Of a stretch of DNA of 20,211 nucleotides, positions 13,880 through 19,836 are shown piece by piece (the first letter of the stretch is position 1; every line of letters begins with the position of its first letter). A program made the position numbers and the translations under genes. A model generated the notes under the pieces. It ran no database searches and had not been told where the DNA came from. It saw only the letters and a list, made by a program, of their open reading frames with translations. The DNA is from a virus, in the IMG/VR virus record IMGVR_UViG_3300029448_000581, positions 1 through 20,211 of that record. One strand, 5' to 3'.

Positions 13880-14480
13880 TATGCTCAAGCCGGGGCGTAA
13901 GAACGCCAAGCTTGGGCACAGGGTATCAGTCGGTGTTTGGAAAGGCATGGTTCTATGGCAGCTCTCGCTCGAAGAGCGTGTTACATGCCCACGAACTTGT
14001 GACCAATGGGACGATTGCTACGGTAACAATATGCCGTTCGCCTATAGGTACGATCACACAGCCGACGACTTCATAGAAATGTTATCAATGTCTTTGGCGG
14101 ACAAACAGAAACGTCACCCAAACGGTTTCGTTGTACGCCTACATGTACTCGGTGACTTCTTCAGTGTGGCATATGTACAACAGTGGGCTAAGTGGCTGGA
14201 CGAGTTCCCCGCGTTACATGTCTACGGATACACGCACCACCATCCAGATTCAGATATTGGTCGTGCGTTGTCAGAACTGAACAAGAGTTCCAAATGGAAG
14301 GTCAGGTTCAGCGATGCACAAGACACGATCTTCTCAGCTAACGTCATACCTATCCGTCGTGAGGCCAAAAAGGGTATCGAAGTTATCTGTCCTGAGCAGT
14401 TAGGGCAGACCGACAAGTGTACTTCGTGCGGCCTGTGTTGGTCACAGCAGGAAAGATCCATTTTATTTTTGAAGCATTAA
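13821..14480 (+). CDS. Cysteine-rich phage protein, possibly metal-cluster enzyme
   Basis: This is a 219-residue protein. Cysteines occur in two groups: C-x3-C-x5-C at 56, 60 and 66 (CPRTCDQWDDC), and C-x9-C-x2-C-x2-C at 190, 200, 203 and 206. Between them lies alternating beta-alpha sequence (FVVRLHVLGDFFSVAYVQQW, then LHVYGYT). I recognise it as a recurrent phage family of unknown function, distantly like mycobacteriophage gp88-type proteins. The pattern recalls radical SAM enzymes with an auxiliary cluster, but the canonical C-x3-C-x2-C is not present. ATG 13821 has AGGA 10 bases upstream and overlaps the DnaA-like gene; ATG 13881 is an alternative start. Confidence 0.72.
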   Translation: MATIRTRTKYPKNVKQPAPNMLKPGRKNAKLGHRVSVGVWKGMVLWQLSLEERVTCPRTCDQWDDCYGNNMPFAYRYDHTADDFIEMLSMSLADKQKRHPNGFVVRLHVLGDFFSVAYVQQWAKWLDEFPALHVYGYTHHHPDSDIGRALSELNKSSKWKVRFSDAQDTIFSANVIPIRREAKKGIEVICPEQLGQTDKCTSCGLCWSQQERSILFLKH

Positions 14481-14481
14481 T

Positions 14482-14496
14482 ATTAGCTATGGTAAT
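14482..14496. promoter_or_regulatory. Intergenic palindrome site 4 (ATTAGCTATGGTAAT)
   Basis: This is a two-mismatch copy of the shared ATTASCNNNACTAAT palindrome (G for A at position 10, G for C at position 11). It fills most of the 31-base gap before the SNF2-like gene. TTGAAG at 14469-14474 might be a weak -35 element. Confidence 0.45.
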
Positions 14497-14511
14497 ATAC
14501 GAGAAAGACAA

Positions 14512-15876
14512 ATGAGCATCCCACCACCCTTTTCGCATCAGTCAAAAACAACGGACTTCATACTCAACAATGAACGCGTTCTTATCACCTCTGATCCGGG
14601 CACTGGCAAAACCCGCAGCGTTATTGATGCGTTTGTCCAGCAAACAAAAGAAAAACCAGGTCGCTTACTGGTCCTCGCTCCCCTATCTATCTTGCAACCA
14701 TCGTGGGGTGATGACATCGAGAAGTTTGCACCCGACCTCACATACTCTGTTGCACTATCCAAAAACCGTACCAAAGAGTTCCTCAAGAACACGGACATCT
14801 GCATCACTAACCACGACGCTGTGAAGTGGATTACCAAGAACATGCATGTGCTAGAGGGCTTTACCCATCTGTGCATCGACGAGTTCACCGCGTTCAAGAA
14901 CAAAGACAGCCAACGTAGTAAGGCAATGCTCAAAGTTGCCAAACACTTTGACAACCGTATCGCCATGTCTGGTACGCCAAACAGTAACGGCATCCTAGAC
15001 ATCTGGCATCCAACCTTGATCGTAGACGACGGACAACGGCTCGGGCACCGTTTCTATTCGTTCAGGCAGAACGTATGCACAGCACACTTCAATGGCTTCG
15101 GCCAGGAGTGGGTTGAGAAAGACTCTGCCAGAGAGATCGTTGCTGCAGCGATCAAAGACATCAACATACGTTTCGAGTTGGAGAGCTGTCTGGATATGCC
15201 AGAGCAGACCACCACCGAACGGACTGTTGAGTTACCACCTGCAGTACTCAAAGCCTATCGCGACTTCGCAGAAGACTCTGTCCTGTATACCAAGCAAGGT
15301 ACAGTCAATGCCGTTCACGCTGGAGCACGGACAAAGAAGCTTTTGCAAATGTGCACGGGCGCTGTGTATGACGAGGACGGTGAAGTGGTGAAGGTCCACG
15401 ATCAACGCTACGACCTTGTCATGTCACTGGTCGAAGAACGTGAGCACAGTCTGGTTGCATTCAATTGGACACACGAACGTGACTGCCTAACAGCTAAGGC
15501 CAACAAGCTAGGTATCTCATACGGCGTTATCGATGGGGCCACCCCCGTCAAGAAACGCAAAGAGATCGTCGACCGTATGCAAGCCGGGCAGTTACAAGTT
15601 GTCTTTGCCCATCCGCAATCAGCTGGTCACGGCCTGACATTGACTCGGGCAACAACAGTTATCTGGGCATCGCCCACCTACAACGCTGAGTACTACCAGC
15701 AATTCAATCGTCGAATCTATCGTGCGGGTCAGAAAAAACGCACGGAGATCATACACATTCAGGCACTCAATACGGGTGAACCAGGTGTGTATGAAAAATT
15801 GGAGGGCAAGCTCACCAAGATGGAAGACTTGCTTACCACCCTAACCAAACTCAACAGCCTACGGAGAGCAGCATGA
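14512..15876 (+). CDS. SNF2-family DEAD/DEAH-type helicase
   Basis: This 454-residue superfamily 2 ATPase has motif I DPGTGKT (28-34), a DEAH-box variant CIDEF (Asp123-Glu124), motif III AMSGTP near 155, and motif VI QFNRRIYRAGQ (397-407). The final RAGQ signature is typical of SNF2 proteins, which move along double-stranded DNA without strand separation. Phage copies lie in replication or recombination blocks, as here. A weak GAGAAAG precedes the ATG. The stop overlaps the next start as ATGA. A role in fork remodelling or displacement of bound proteins is inferred. Confidence 0.9.
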   Translation: MSIPPPFSHQSKTTDFILNNERVLITSDPGTGKTRSVIDAFVQQTKEKPGRLLVLAPLSILQPSWGDDIEKFAPDLTYSVALSKNRTKEFLKNTDICITNHDAVKWITKNMHVLEGFTHLCIDEFTAFKNKDSQRSKAMLKVAKHFDNRIAMSGTPNSNGILDIWHPTLIVDDGQRLGHRFYSFRQNVCTAHFNGFGQEWVEKDSAREIVAAAIKDINIRFELESCLDMPEQTTTERTVELPPAVLKAYRDFAEDSVLYTKQGTVNAVHAGARTKKLLQMCTGAVYDEDGEVVKVHDQRYDLVMSLVEEREHSLVAFNWTHERDCLTAKANKLGISYGVIDGATPVKKRKEIVDRMQAGQLQVVFAHPQSAGHGLTLTRATTVIWASPTYNAEYYQQFNRRIYRAGQKKRTEIIHIQALNTGEPGVYEKLEGKLTKMEDLLTTLTKLNSLRRAA

Positions 15877-16238
15877 ACCTCAATGACCTGATCAAACGTC
15901 GCGCCGAACTCAAGCACGAGATTGACGCAGCCAATGCATTACTAAAGAACCTGAAAGGAGAACAAACTGACATAGACACACAGCTTATGCGCAAGATGGA
16001 TGAGGAAGAACTCACCCGTACTGCCAACAATGACGCGTCTGTATCAATCAACACAGACACTGTCCCCGAGGTAGTCGATTGGGACGCCCTGTACACCCAC
16101 ATTCTGGAACAGCAGGACTTCTCACTTATCCAGCGTCGTGTTTCATCGACTGTATATAAAGAGCTTCTCAAGCTAGGAATTACAGTTCCGGGGTTGCAAC
16201 CCCGCGAAATTCGTCGCATCAACTTTAGATCACTCTAA
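15873..16238 (+). CDS. Phage protein with N-terminal coiled coil (121 aa)
   Basis: Residues 1-45 (LIKRRAELKHEIDAANALLK and following) form a predicted coiled coil. Residues 65-121 hold a more conserved-looking segment, VDWDALYTHILEQQDFSLIQ followed by RRVSSTVYKELLKLGITVPG. This kind of C-terminal module recurs in phages beside replication genes, with no function known to me. GGAG lies 6 bases before the ATG, which overlaps the SNF2 stop, so they are translationally coupled. The coiled coil suggests an oligomer or a partner of the helicase. An inverted repeat surrounds the stop codon (16229-16245). Confidence 0.75.
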   Translation: MNLNDLIKRRAELKHEIDAANALLKNLKGEQTDIDTQLMRKMDEEELTRTANNDASVSINTDTVPEVVDWDALYTHILEQQDFSLIQRRVSSTVYKELLKLGITVPGLQPREIRRINFRSL

Positions 16239-16245
16239 GAGTGAT
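16229..16245. repeat. Perfect inverted repeat around a stop codon
   Basis: ATCACTC and GAGTGAT flank the TAA that ends the 121-aa gene, giving a 7-bp stem with a three-base loop. No T run follows, so it is not a normal terminator. It may stabilise the mRNA end or be an operator. Confidence 0.45.
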
Positions 16246-16255
16246 TCATCTACCA

Positions 16256-16294
16256 ACTTAACGACTTAACGATTTAACAAAGAGAGATTTAACA
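16256..16294 (+). repeat. Tandem octamers before the 16295 start codon
   Basis: ACTTAACG (16256-16263) is repeated directly (16264-16271), then as ATTTAACA (16272-16279), and once more as ATTTAACA (16287-16294) after AAGAGAG. The last copy abuts the ATG. The AT-rich, unstructured leader may aid translation or bind a regulator. Confidence 0.55.
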
Positions 16295-16960
16295 ATGGCT
16301 AATGCAGCACTCGCAATTATCAATCCCGTCCCAGCACACATCACCAAAGGCAAAGGCCGTGGTAACGAGGACATCACTGCAGATCACCTCACAATCCCAC
16401 GTATCAAGCTTCTTCAGAAAATGTCTGACGAAGTCGATCGTCACCACCCGAACTATATTGACGGGGCCAATGACGGTGACTTCATGAACAGCCTCACTCG
16501 TGATATCTACGGTCAAGAGATCTACGTGGTCAGCATCAAGTTCAAAGATGAGCATGTTGTCTGGCGCAAGCGTGACGCAGGTGGTGGTCTACTGGGTAGC
16601 TTCAGCACTTTCAAAGAAGCACAGGCTGCTGTGCAAGCCGAAGACAAACCAGAAGACTATGACATCAACCAGACACACAGCCACATCTTGCTGTTGAAGG
16701 ACCCAGAAACTGGTGAGCTTTCACGTCCAGCGATCATGGACTTCTCTTCATCGAAGCTCCGGGTATCAAAGAACTGGAACGCTCAGATCCTCAACATAGG
16801 TGGTGACCGTTTCGCAGGTCTGTGGAAACTCAAAGCCGTTTCTGTATCCAACAGTTCTGGTAAATCATGGATGAACCTTGAAGCCAGTTTTGTAGGCTGG
16901 ACTACCAAGGAAGATTACAAAGTGGCAGAGGGCTATTACGAGTCCTTTGCTGCCGAGTAA
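16295..16960 (+). CDS. Possible phage ssDNA-binding or replication-accessory protein (221 aa)
   Basis: This 221-residue protein opens with a short tail, then DHLTIPRIKLLQKMSDEVDR, the segment FMNSLTRDIYGQEIYVVSIK, and a beta-rich C-terminal half ending in acidic residues. Proteins with this N-terminal pattern occur in many phages beside polymerase and helicase genes. An ssDNA-binding role has been suggested for similar proteins. It is plausible here because no other single-strand-binding protein is visible in the window and the C-terminus is acidic. The start has only AAGAGAG as RBS, within a repeat-rich leader. The function is inferred, not demonstrated by motifs. Confidence 0.72.
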   Translation: MANAALAIINPVPAHITKGKGRGNEDITADHLTIPRIKLLQKMSDEVDRHHPNYIDGANDGDFMNSLTRDIYGQEIYVVSIKFKDEHVVWRKRDAGGGLLGSFSTFKEAQAAVQAEDKPEDYDINQTHSHILLLKDPETGELSRPAIMDFSSSKLRVSKNWNAQILNIGGDRFAGLWKLKAVSVSNSSGKSWMNLEASFVGWTTKEDYKVAEGYYESFAAE

Positions 16961-16965
16961 CATTC

Positions 16966-17415
16966 ATTAACGAGCATAGTTTCATACGCTCGATACATCG
17001 GGGTCTTTCCAGCGAAGTCTTTTGCTGGAAGATCCACGACTCATTTGCCGGTGGAGTCCCTGACGCTTTGTACATGGGCTCCGCCGGTTCTTTATGGGCT
17101 GAGTATAAATATATTAAAAAACTACCAGTCCGAGATACGACGCGCCTACGTACGTCGCTATCAGAACAACAGCGCCTGTGGCTCAAGCGGTTAGTCGATT
17201 TTAAACACCAAGCAGTTTTAATCATTGGAGTTGAGGATACGGCTGTTATACTCCGAGACCAATGGCATCAAAATATTACTAAAGCCGACTATCTTAAACG
17301 ATCAATACCTCGCAAAGATGTAGTGCATTGGATTGAAGGAGTTTGCCTACCCAGGAGGGACAGTGGATACCCGAGTAAAAAACCTAAAAAGGATTTGGAA
17401 CCTAAAGAAGAATGA
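16966..17415 (+). CDS. VRR-NUC-like small nuclease with apparent ATT start
   Basis: The nuclease core reads WKIHDSFAGGVPDALYMGSA and then LWAEYKY. The G-x-P-D (Asp33) followed by E-x-K (Glu46, Lys48) is the PD-(D/E)XK active site of VRR-NUC domain proteins. The usual family N-terminus (x-N-E-x-x-F-x-x-x-x-H-R) begins at codon ATT 16966. There is no ATG, GTG or TTG in frame between the upstream stop at 16879 and TTG 17068. Starting at 17068 would delete the catalytic Asp. So either ATT initiates, as in E. coli infC, or the gene is damaged at its start. The alternative is CTG 16897. With ATT the protein has 149 residues. Its end overlaps the repressor by 53 bases. Confidence 0.72.
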   Translation: MNEHSFIRSIHRGLSSEVFCWKIHDSFAGGVPDALYMGSAGSLWAEYKYIKKLPVRDTTRLRTSLSEQQRLWLKRLVDFKHQAVLIIGVEDTAVILRDQWHQNITKADYLKRSIPRKDVVHWIEGVCLPRRDSGYPSKKPKKDLEPKEE

Positions 17416-17935
17416 GATTGGATTTATCCAATCAGAAGTGGCCAAGAAAATTGGTATGACTCAGGGCGCAATAAGTCAGTACCTAAACGAGTTTACTGTT
17501 CTTAACCCTCCAGTGATTATTAAGTTTGCTAATTTTCTCGGCGTTGATCCCCGCGAAATTGACCCTGACATACTAAACTACCTACCAGACGTCGCGACAG
17601 CTAACCTCATCTACAACTGGTCAGACGCTGAAAAAAGGATTGATGAGGCATCAACATCTATTATTTTTCCTAACAAGATGCCTGCCAAAGTCATACGTTT
17701 AGATAAACCCTTGCACTATTCTAACCACGGCACCGAGCTGAAGCTTCCTAAAGGCGCAATTTTGTGGGTCTTAGAAGAAGAACCGAGCTCATTATTTAAA
17801 GACCCGAAATCCACCAGCCTTTGGGTAATTTCTCGTAAAGGTAGCCCTGACTTTGAAGTGGTAAACACTAAACAACTACCTCCTAAATCGTTACTTAAAC
17901 TGAGGTATTTCCTACACGGCGCCCGTTTATTTTAA
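17363..17935 (+). CDS. CI-like phage repressor (XRE-type HTH)
   Basis: The GTG start at 17363 is supported by AGGAGG a few bases upstream and gives 190 residues beginning MDTRVKNLKRIWNLKKNE. That is the typical opening of lambda-type repressors; the earlier TTG 17333 is less likely. Residues 23-48 form the XRE helix-turn-helix (SEVAKKIGMTQGAISQYLNE). The C-terminal region is beta-rich, but I see no S-M motif or paired Lys of the S24 self-cleavage domain. It may dimerise without RecA-driven cleavage. It is on the same strand as the early genes and overlaps the nuclease gene, unlike the divergent order in lambda. It is expected to maintain lysogeny and may bind the shared intergenic palindromes. 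Confidence 0.85.
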   Translation: MDTRVKNLKRIWNLKKNEIGFIQSEVAKKIGMTQGAISQYLNEFTVLNPPVIIKFANFLGVDPREIDPDILNYLPDVATANLIYNWSDAEKRIDEASTSIIFPNKMPAKVIRLDKPLHYSNHGTELKLPKGAILWVLEEEPSSLFKDPKSTSLWVISRKGSPDFEVVNTKQLPPKSLLKLRYFLHGARLF

Positions 17936-18058
17936 CGTCTTGTAACATTACCCTCATTTTTGTTCTTTATTGTTTACTGCCTATTGCAGTCCAAAATTAC
18001 CCCAACTAATGTGAGCTCTGTTTAAATGTACTAGTCCAATCGATTAAGGAGAAAGCCA
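17936..18058 (+). promoter_or_regulatory. Intergenic control region after the repressor
   Basis: This 123-base gap contains a TGTAACA copy (17941-17947), the operator-like palindrome at 17996-18010, and a weak promoter candidate. The candidate is TTGCAG (17984-17989) and TAATGT (18007-18012) with a 17-base spacer. The -10 candidate overlaps the palindrome, so bound protein could block it. Confidence 0.4.
17996..18010. promoter_or_regulatory. Intergenic palindrome site 5 (ATTACCCCAACTAAT)
   Basis: This is an exact match to ATTASCNNNACTAAT, in the gap between the repressor gene and the 18059 gene. Confidence 0.6.
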
Positions 18059-18370
18059 TTGGAAATTACACACCGTGCTTATATGTTAGACCTTGCCGCC
18101 GAGTTGGTAACAAATAACCGAAACAAAGAATATGGCGAACCCGAAGAAAACATGGAACGGACCGCAAAACTTTTCGGGGCATATCTCGGTAATCGGAAAG
18201 GCTCCGAAATAACGGGGCGTGACATAGCCGTGTTTGGAATTATCCTCAAGCTAGGGCGGCTAGCTGGAAACCCGGACAAACTAGATTCCTGGACTGACAT
18301 CGCGGGTTATGCATCCATTGGTTACGAACTAGCGGTCATACCAACCGAGGCAACCGATGGATTTAGCTGA
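18059..18370 (+). CDS. Small phage protein of the DUF6378 type (103 aa)
   Basis: The TTG start is 7 bases after AAGGAG (18046-18051). The protein contains EYGEPEENMERTAKLFGAYL near residue 25, and later VFGIILKLGRLAGNPDKLDS followed by WTDIAGYASIGYE. I associate this arrangement with small phage proteins catalogued as DUF6378. No reaction is known to me. Helical structure and an absence of cysteines suggest a soluble cytoplasmic protein. It overlaps the next gene by 14 bases. The operator-like site and weak promoter just upstream suggest it and the Xis-like gene form a short operon. Confidence 0.78.
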   Translation: MEITHRAYMLDLAAELVTNNRNKEYGEPEENMERTAKLFGAYLGNRKGSEITGRDIAVFGIILKLGRLAGNPDKLDSWTDIAGYASIGYELAVIPTEATDGFS

Positions 18371-18596
18371 GTGGTTGATGGACCGGCACGGCCCCCTCAT
18401 GGATCTAGACGACCTAGCTCAACTTTTACGACTACAGAAGACGACGTTATACCAACAGATCTACAAGGGCAAATTAGACATCCCACACTTCCGACGTGGG
18501 AAGAAATATCTGTTCCCAACCACAGACGTCGCCAAGTATGTCCAGAACAAAGTTCAAAATGAGTTACAGCCACACGGAACCTACTCTTCCTTGTGA
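18357..18596 (+). CDS. Excisionase-like HTH protein (79 aa)
   Basis: This 79-residue protein has a winged-helix fold of the MerR/excisionase type: LDDLAQLLRLQKTTLYQQIY, then KGKLDIPHFRRGKKYLFPTTDVAKYV. The sequence ...HFRRGKKYLFP... is the wing and the following DVAKYV is the closing helix. Its end overlaps the convergent integrase end by 16 bases, which makes a recombination directionality factor (Xis) the best guess; a transcriptional regulator is the alternative. GAGG 6 bases before the ATG supports the start. Translation is probably coupled to the 103-aa gene. Confidence 0.75.
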   Translation: MDLAEWLMDRHGPLMDLDDLAQLLRLQKTTLYQQIYKGKLDIPHFRRGKKYLFPTTDVAKYVQNKVQNELQPHGTYSSL

Positions 18597-19612
18597 TGAT
18601 TATCGCTACGCAGCTTGTTCGAGATATCAGCGGGCCTGAGCTGGGTGTAACGCTTCAATTGTTCCCATGTCTTGTGCCCGCTAATTACTGCCACTTCCTG
18701 AATAGCTAAACCTTGCTCGAAGAACCGGCTAATAGCCTCGTGTCTTAGGTCATGGAAGCGGAAGTCCTTTACTTCGGCCTTCTTTGCTACAAGGGCAAAT
18801 CTGTCCGAAATAGAGGCGCTCTCTCGCACGCCAAACACCCTAGGCCCCGTGCTTTTGTAATTCTGTGCACGTGAGAGCGCGTTTTTTACGCCCGAAAACA
18901 GCGGAATTACCCCATCGTTGCCTATTTTATTCCTCGGGTCTTTACGGTCACGTATCAAGATCTCTTCTTTATCAAAGTCGATATCGGACCACAGCAATTG
19001 GTGGATCTCCCCTTGGCGCATAGCCGAGTGTAGAGCTATGTCTATCATTGGCGAAATCCAATGATCACCAGCTGCTTTTATCAACCGCTCATACTCACCA
19101 TCTTCTAACCTGCGGTCCCTTTCTTTCGAAGCACCGATCATCCCAAGTTGAGACATCACAGCCATGGTCGTACGCACAGGGTTCTCGTTCAGGTGTAGCC
19201 CCCACAATGTGCGGGCCATATCGACAGCCTGGGCAAGGTAGGTCATGTGATGCGTTAGCGTACTGGGCGACACATCTTTGCGCCTACCGTAATCCAGCAG
19301 CATAGCCGGGGTTAAGTCAGCTACCTTTACACCTTGGAAATCACGTGCCACCGAGCGCACCGTTGACATCTTACTTTTACCAAACGGTTTGATCGGGTGG
19401 ATCTCTTCGATGTAACGCTCGACCACTGAACCGACGGTCGTGGACCGTAGATGACGAACATCTGCCCACGTTCCGTTGATCATGGCCGACTCTGTACTGG
19501 TAGCGAACGCTTCAGCTTCTTTCTTAGTTGGAAAAGTTTGATTCACGGAAGAGTATCCTTTCTTACGGATCTCTACGAACCAACCATTCTTCCTCTTCCT
19601 TATACTCGCCAA
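18581..19612 (-). CDS. int: Tyrosine-type phage integrase
   Basis: This 343-residue recombinase has an N-terminal arm-binding segment (MASIRKRKNGWFVEIRKKGY), a SAM-like core-binding domain (about 60-160) and a catalytic domain. The catalytic residues are all present: Arg in HSAMRQGE, Lys in IRDRKDPR, His-x-x-Arg in FHDLRHE, His in SGHKTWEQ and Tyr in KRYTQL. It should be active. The start is TTG (19612-19610) with only a weak GGA upstream. It is the only complete - strand gene in the window. It lies 71 bases from the att-like sequence at 19684-19704 and converges with the Xis-like gene, the usual layout of a phage integration module. Confidence 0.93.
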   Translation of the reverse strand: MASIRKRKNGWFVEIRKKGYSSVNQTFPTKKEAEAFATSTESAMINGTWADVRHLRSTTVGSVVERYIEEIHPIKPFGKSKMSTVRSVARDFQGVKVADLTPAMLLDYGRRKDVSPSTLTHHMTYLAQAVDMARTLWGLHLNENPVRTTMAVMSQLGMIGASKERDRRLEDGEYERLIKAAGDHWISPMIDIALHSAMRQGEIHQLLWSDIDFDKEEILIRDRKDPRNKIGNDGVIPLFSGVKNALSRAQNYKSTGPRVFGVRESASISDRFALVAKKAEVKDFRFHDLRHEAISRFFEQGLAIQEVAVISGHKTWEQLKRYTQLRPADISNKLRSDNHHKEE

Positions 19613-19683
19613 GCTGCTGCGTCCAATTGCGTCAATGTTCCTAAAGGTTACATTAACCCCTATTAAAACAGCAACTTAAAATA

Positions 19684-19704
19684 TGGCGGAGAAGGAGGGA
19701 TTCG
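19684..19704 (-). other. Probable att core: 3' end of a tRNA-Ser gene
   Basis: Read on the - strand, these 21 bases run from the T-loop (CGAATCC) through the 3' acceptor strand (CTTCTCC), discriminator G and CCA. They fit a tRNA-Ser ending. Farther upstream on the - strand the sequence departs from tRNA (GAC instead of the invariant TTC before GAATCC), so the tRNA gene is not here. It is a partial copy, as expected for attP or one prophage end. Integration there would restore the 3' end of the host tRNA gene. The nearby integrase supports this reading. Confidence 0.78.
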
Positions 19705-19772
19705 GTCACTCAGACCTTATATTTCCCTTAATAATCATAGATTTACTTCTATTTCCTATAACAAAAATAGTT

Positions 19773-19804
19773 CCGAAAAGCCCCGTTTTTTCTACTTATT
19801 TCGG
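19773..19804 (-). terminator. Possible weak terminator for the right-end gene
   Basis: CCGAAA (19773-19778) and TTTCGG (19799-19804) can form a 6-bp stem with a long loop, downstream of the - strand gene that ends at 19837. The weak stem and large loop make this doubtful. Confidence 0.25.
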
Positions 19805-19836
19805 CTTAGTTTACTTTCGACTGCGTCCGTGACGCA

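Noticed and set aside
14538-15002. 154-aa frame on the - strand inside the SNF2-like gene
   Set aside because: It is antisense to conserved helicase motifs; composition does not suggest a protein.
17007-17030. Hairpin TTCCAGC/GCTGGAA as terminator
   Set aside because: It lies inside the coding part of the VRR-NUC-like gene and lacks a T run.
17333-17362. Repressor start at TTG 17333
   Set aside because: GTG 17363 has AGGAGG directly upstream and gives the usual repressor N-terminus; the extra ten residues look unrelated.
17068-17415. Nuclease gene starting at TTG 17068
   Set aside because: This start would cut off the G-x-P-D part of the active site and the family-typical N-terminus, which are encoded in the same open frame upstream.
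19684-19770. Complete tRNA-Ser gene at the att site
   Set aside because: Only the 3' 21 bases match; the T-loop TTC and all further tRNA arms are missing.
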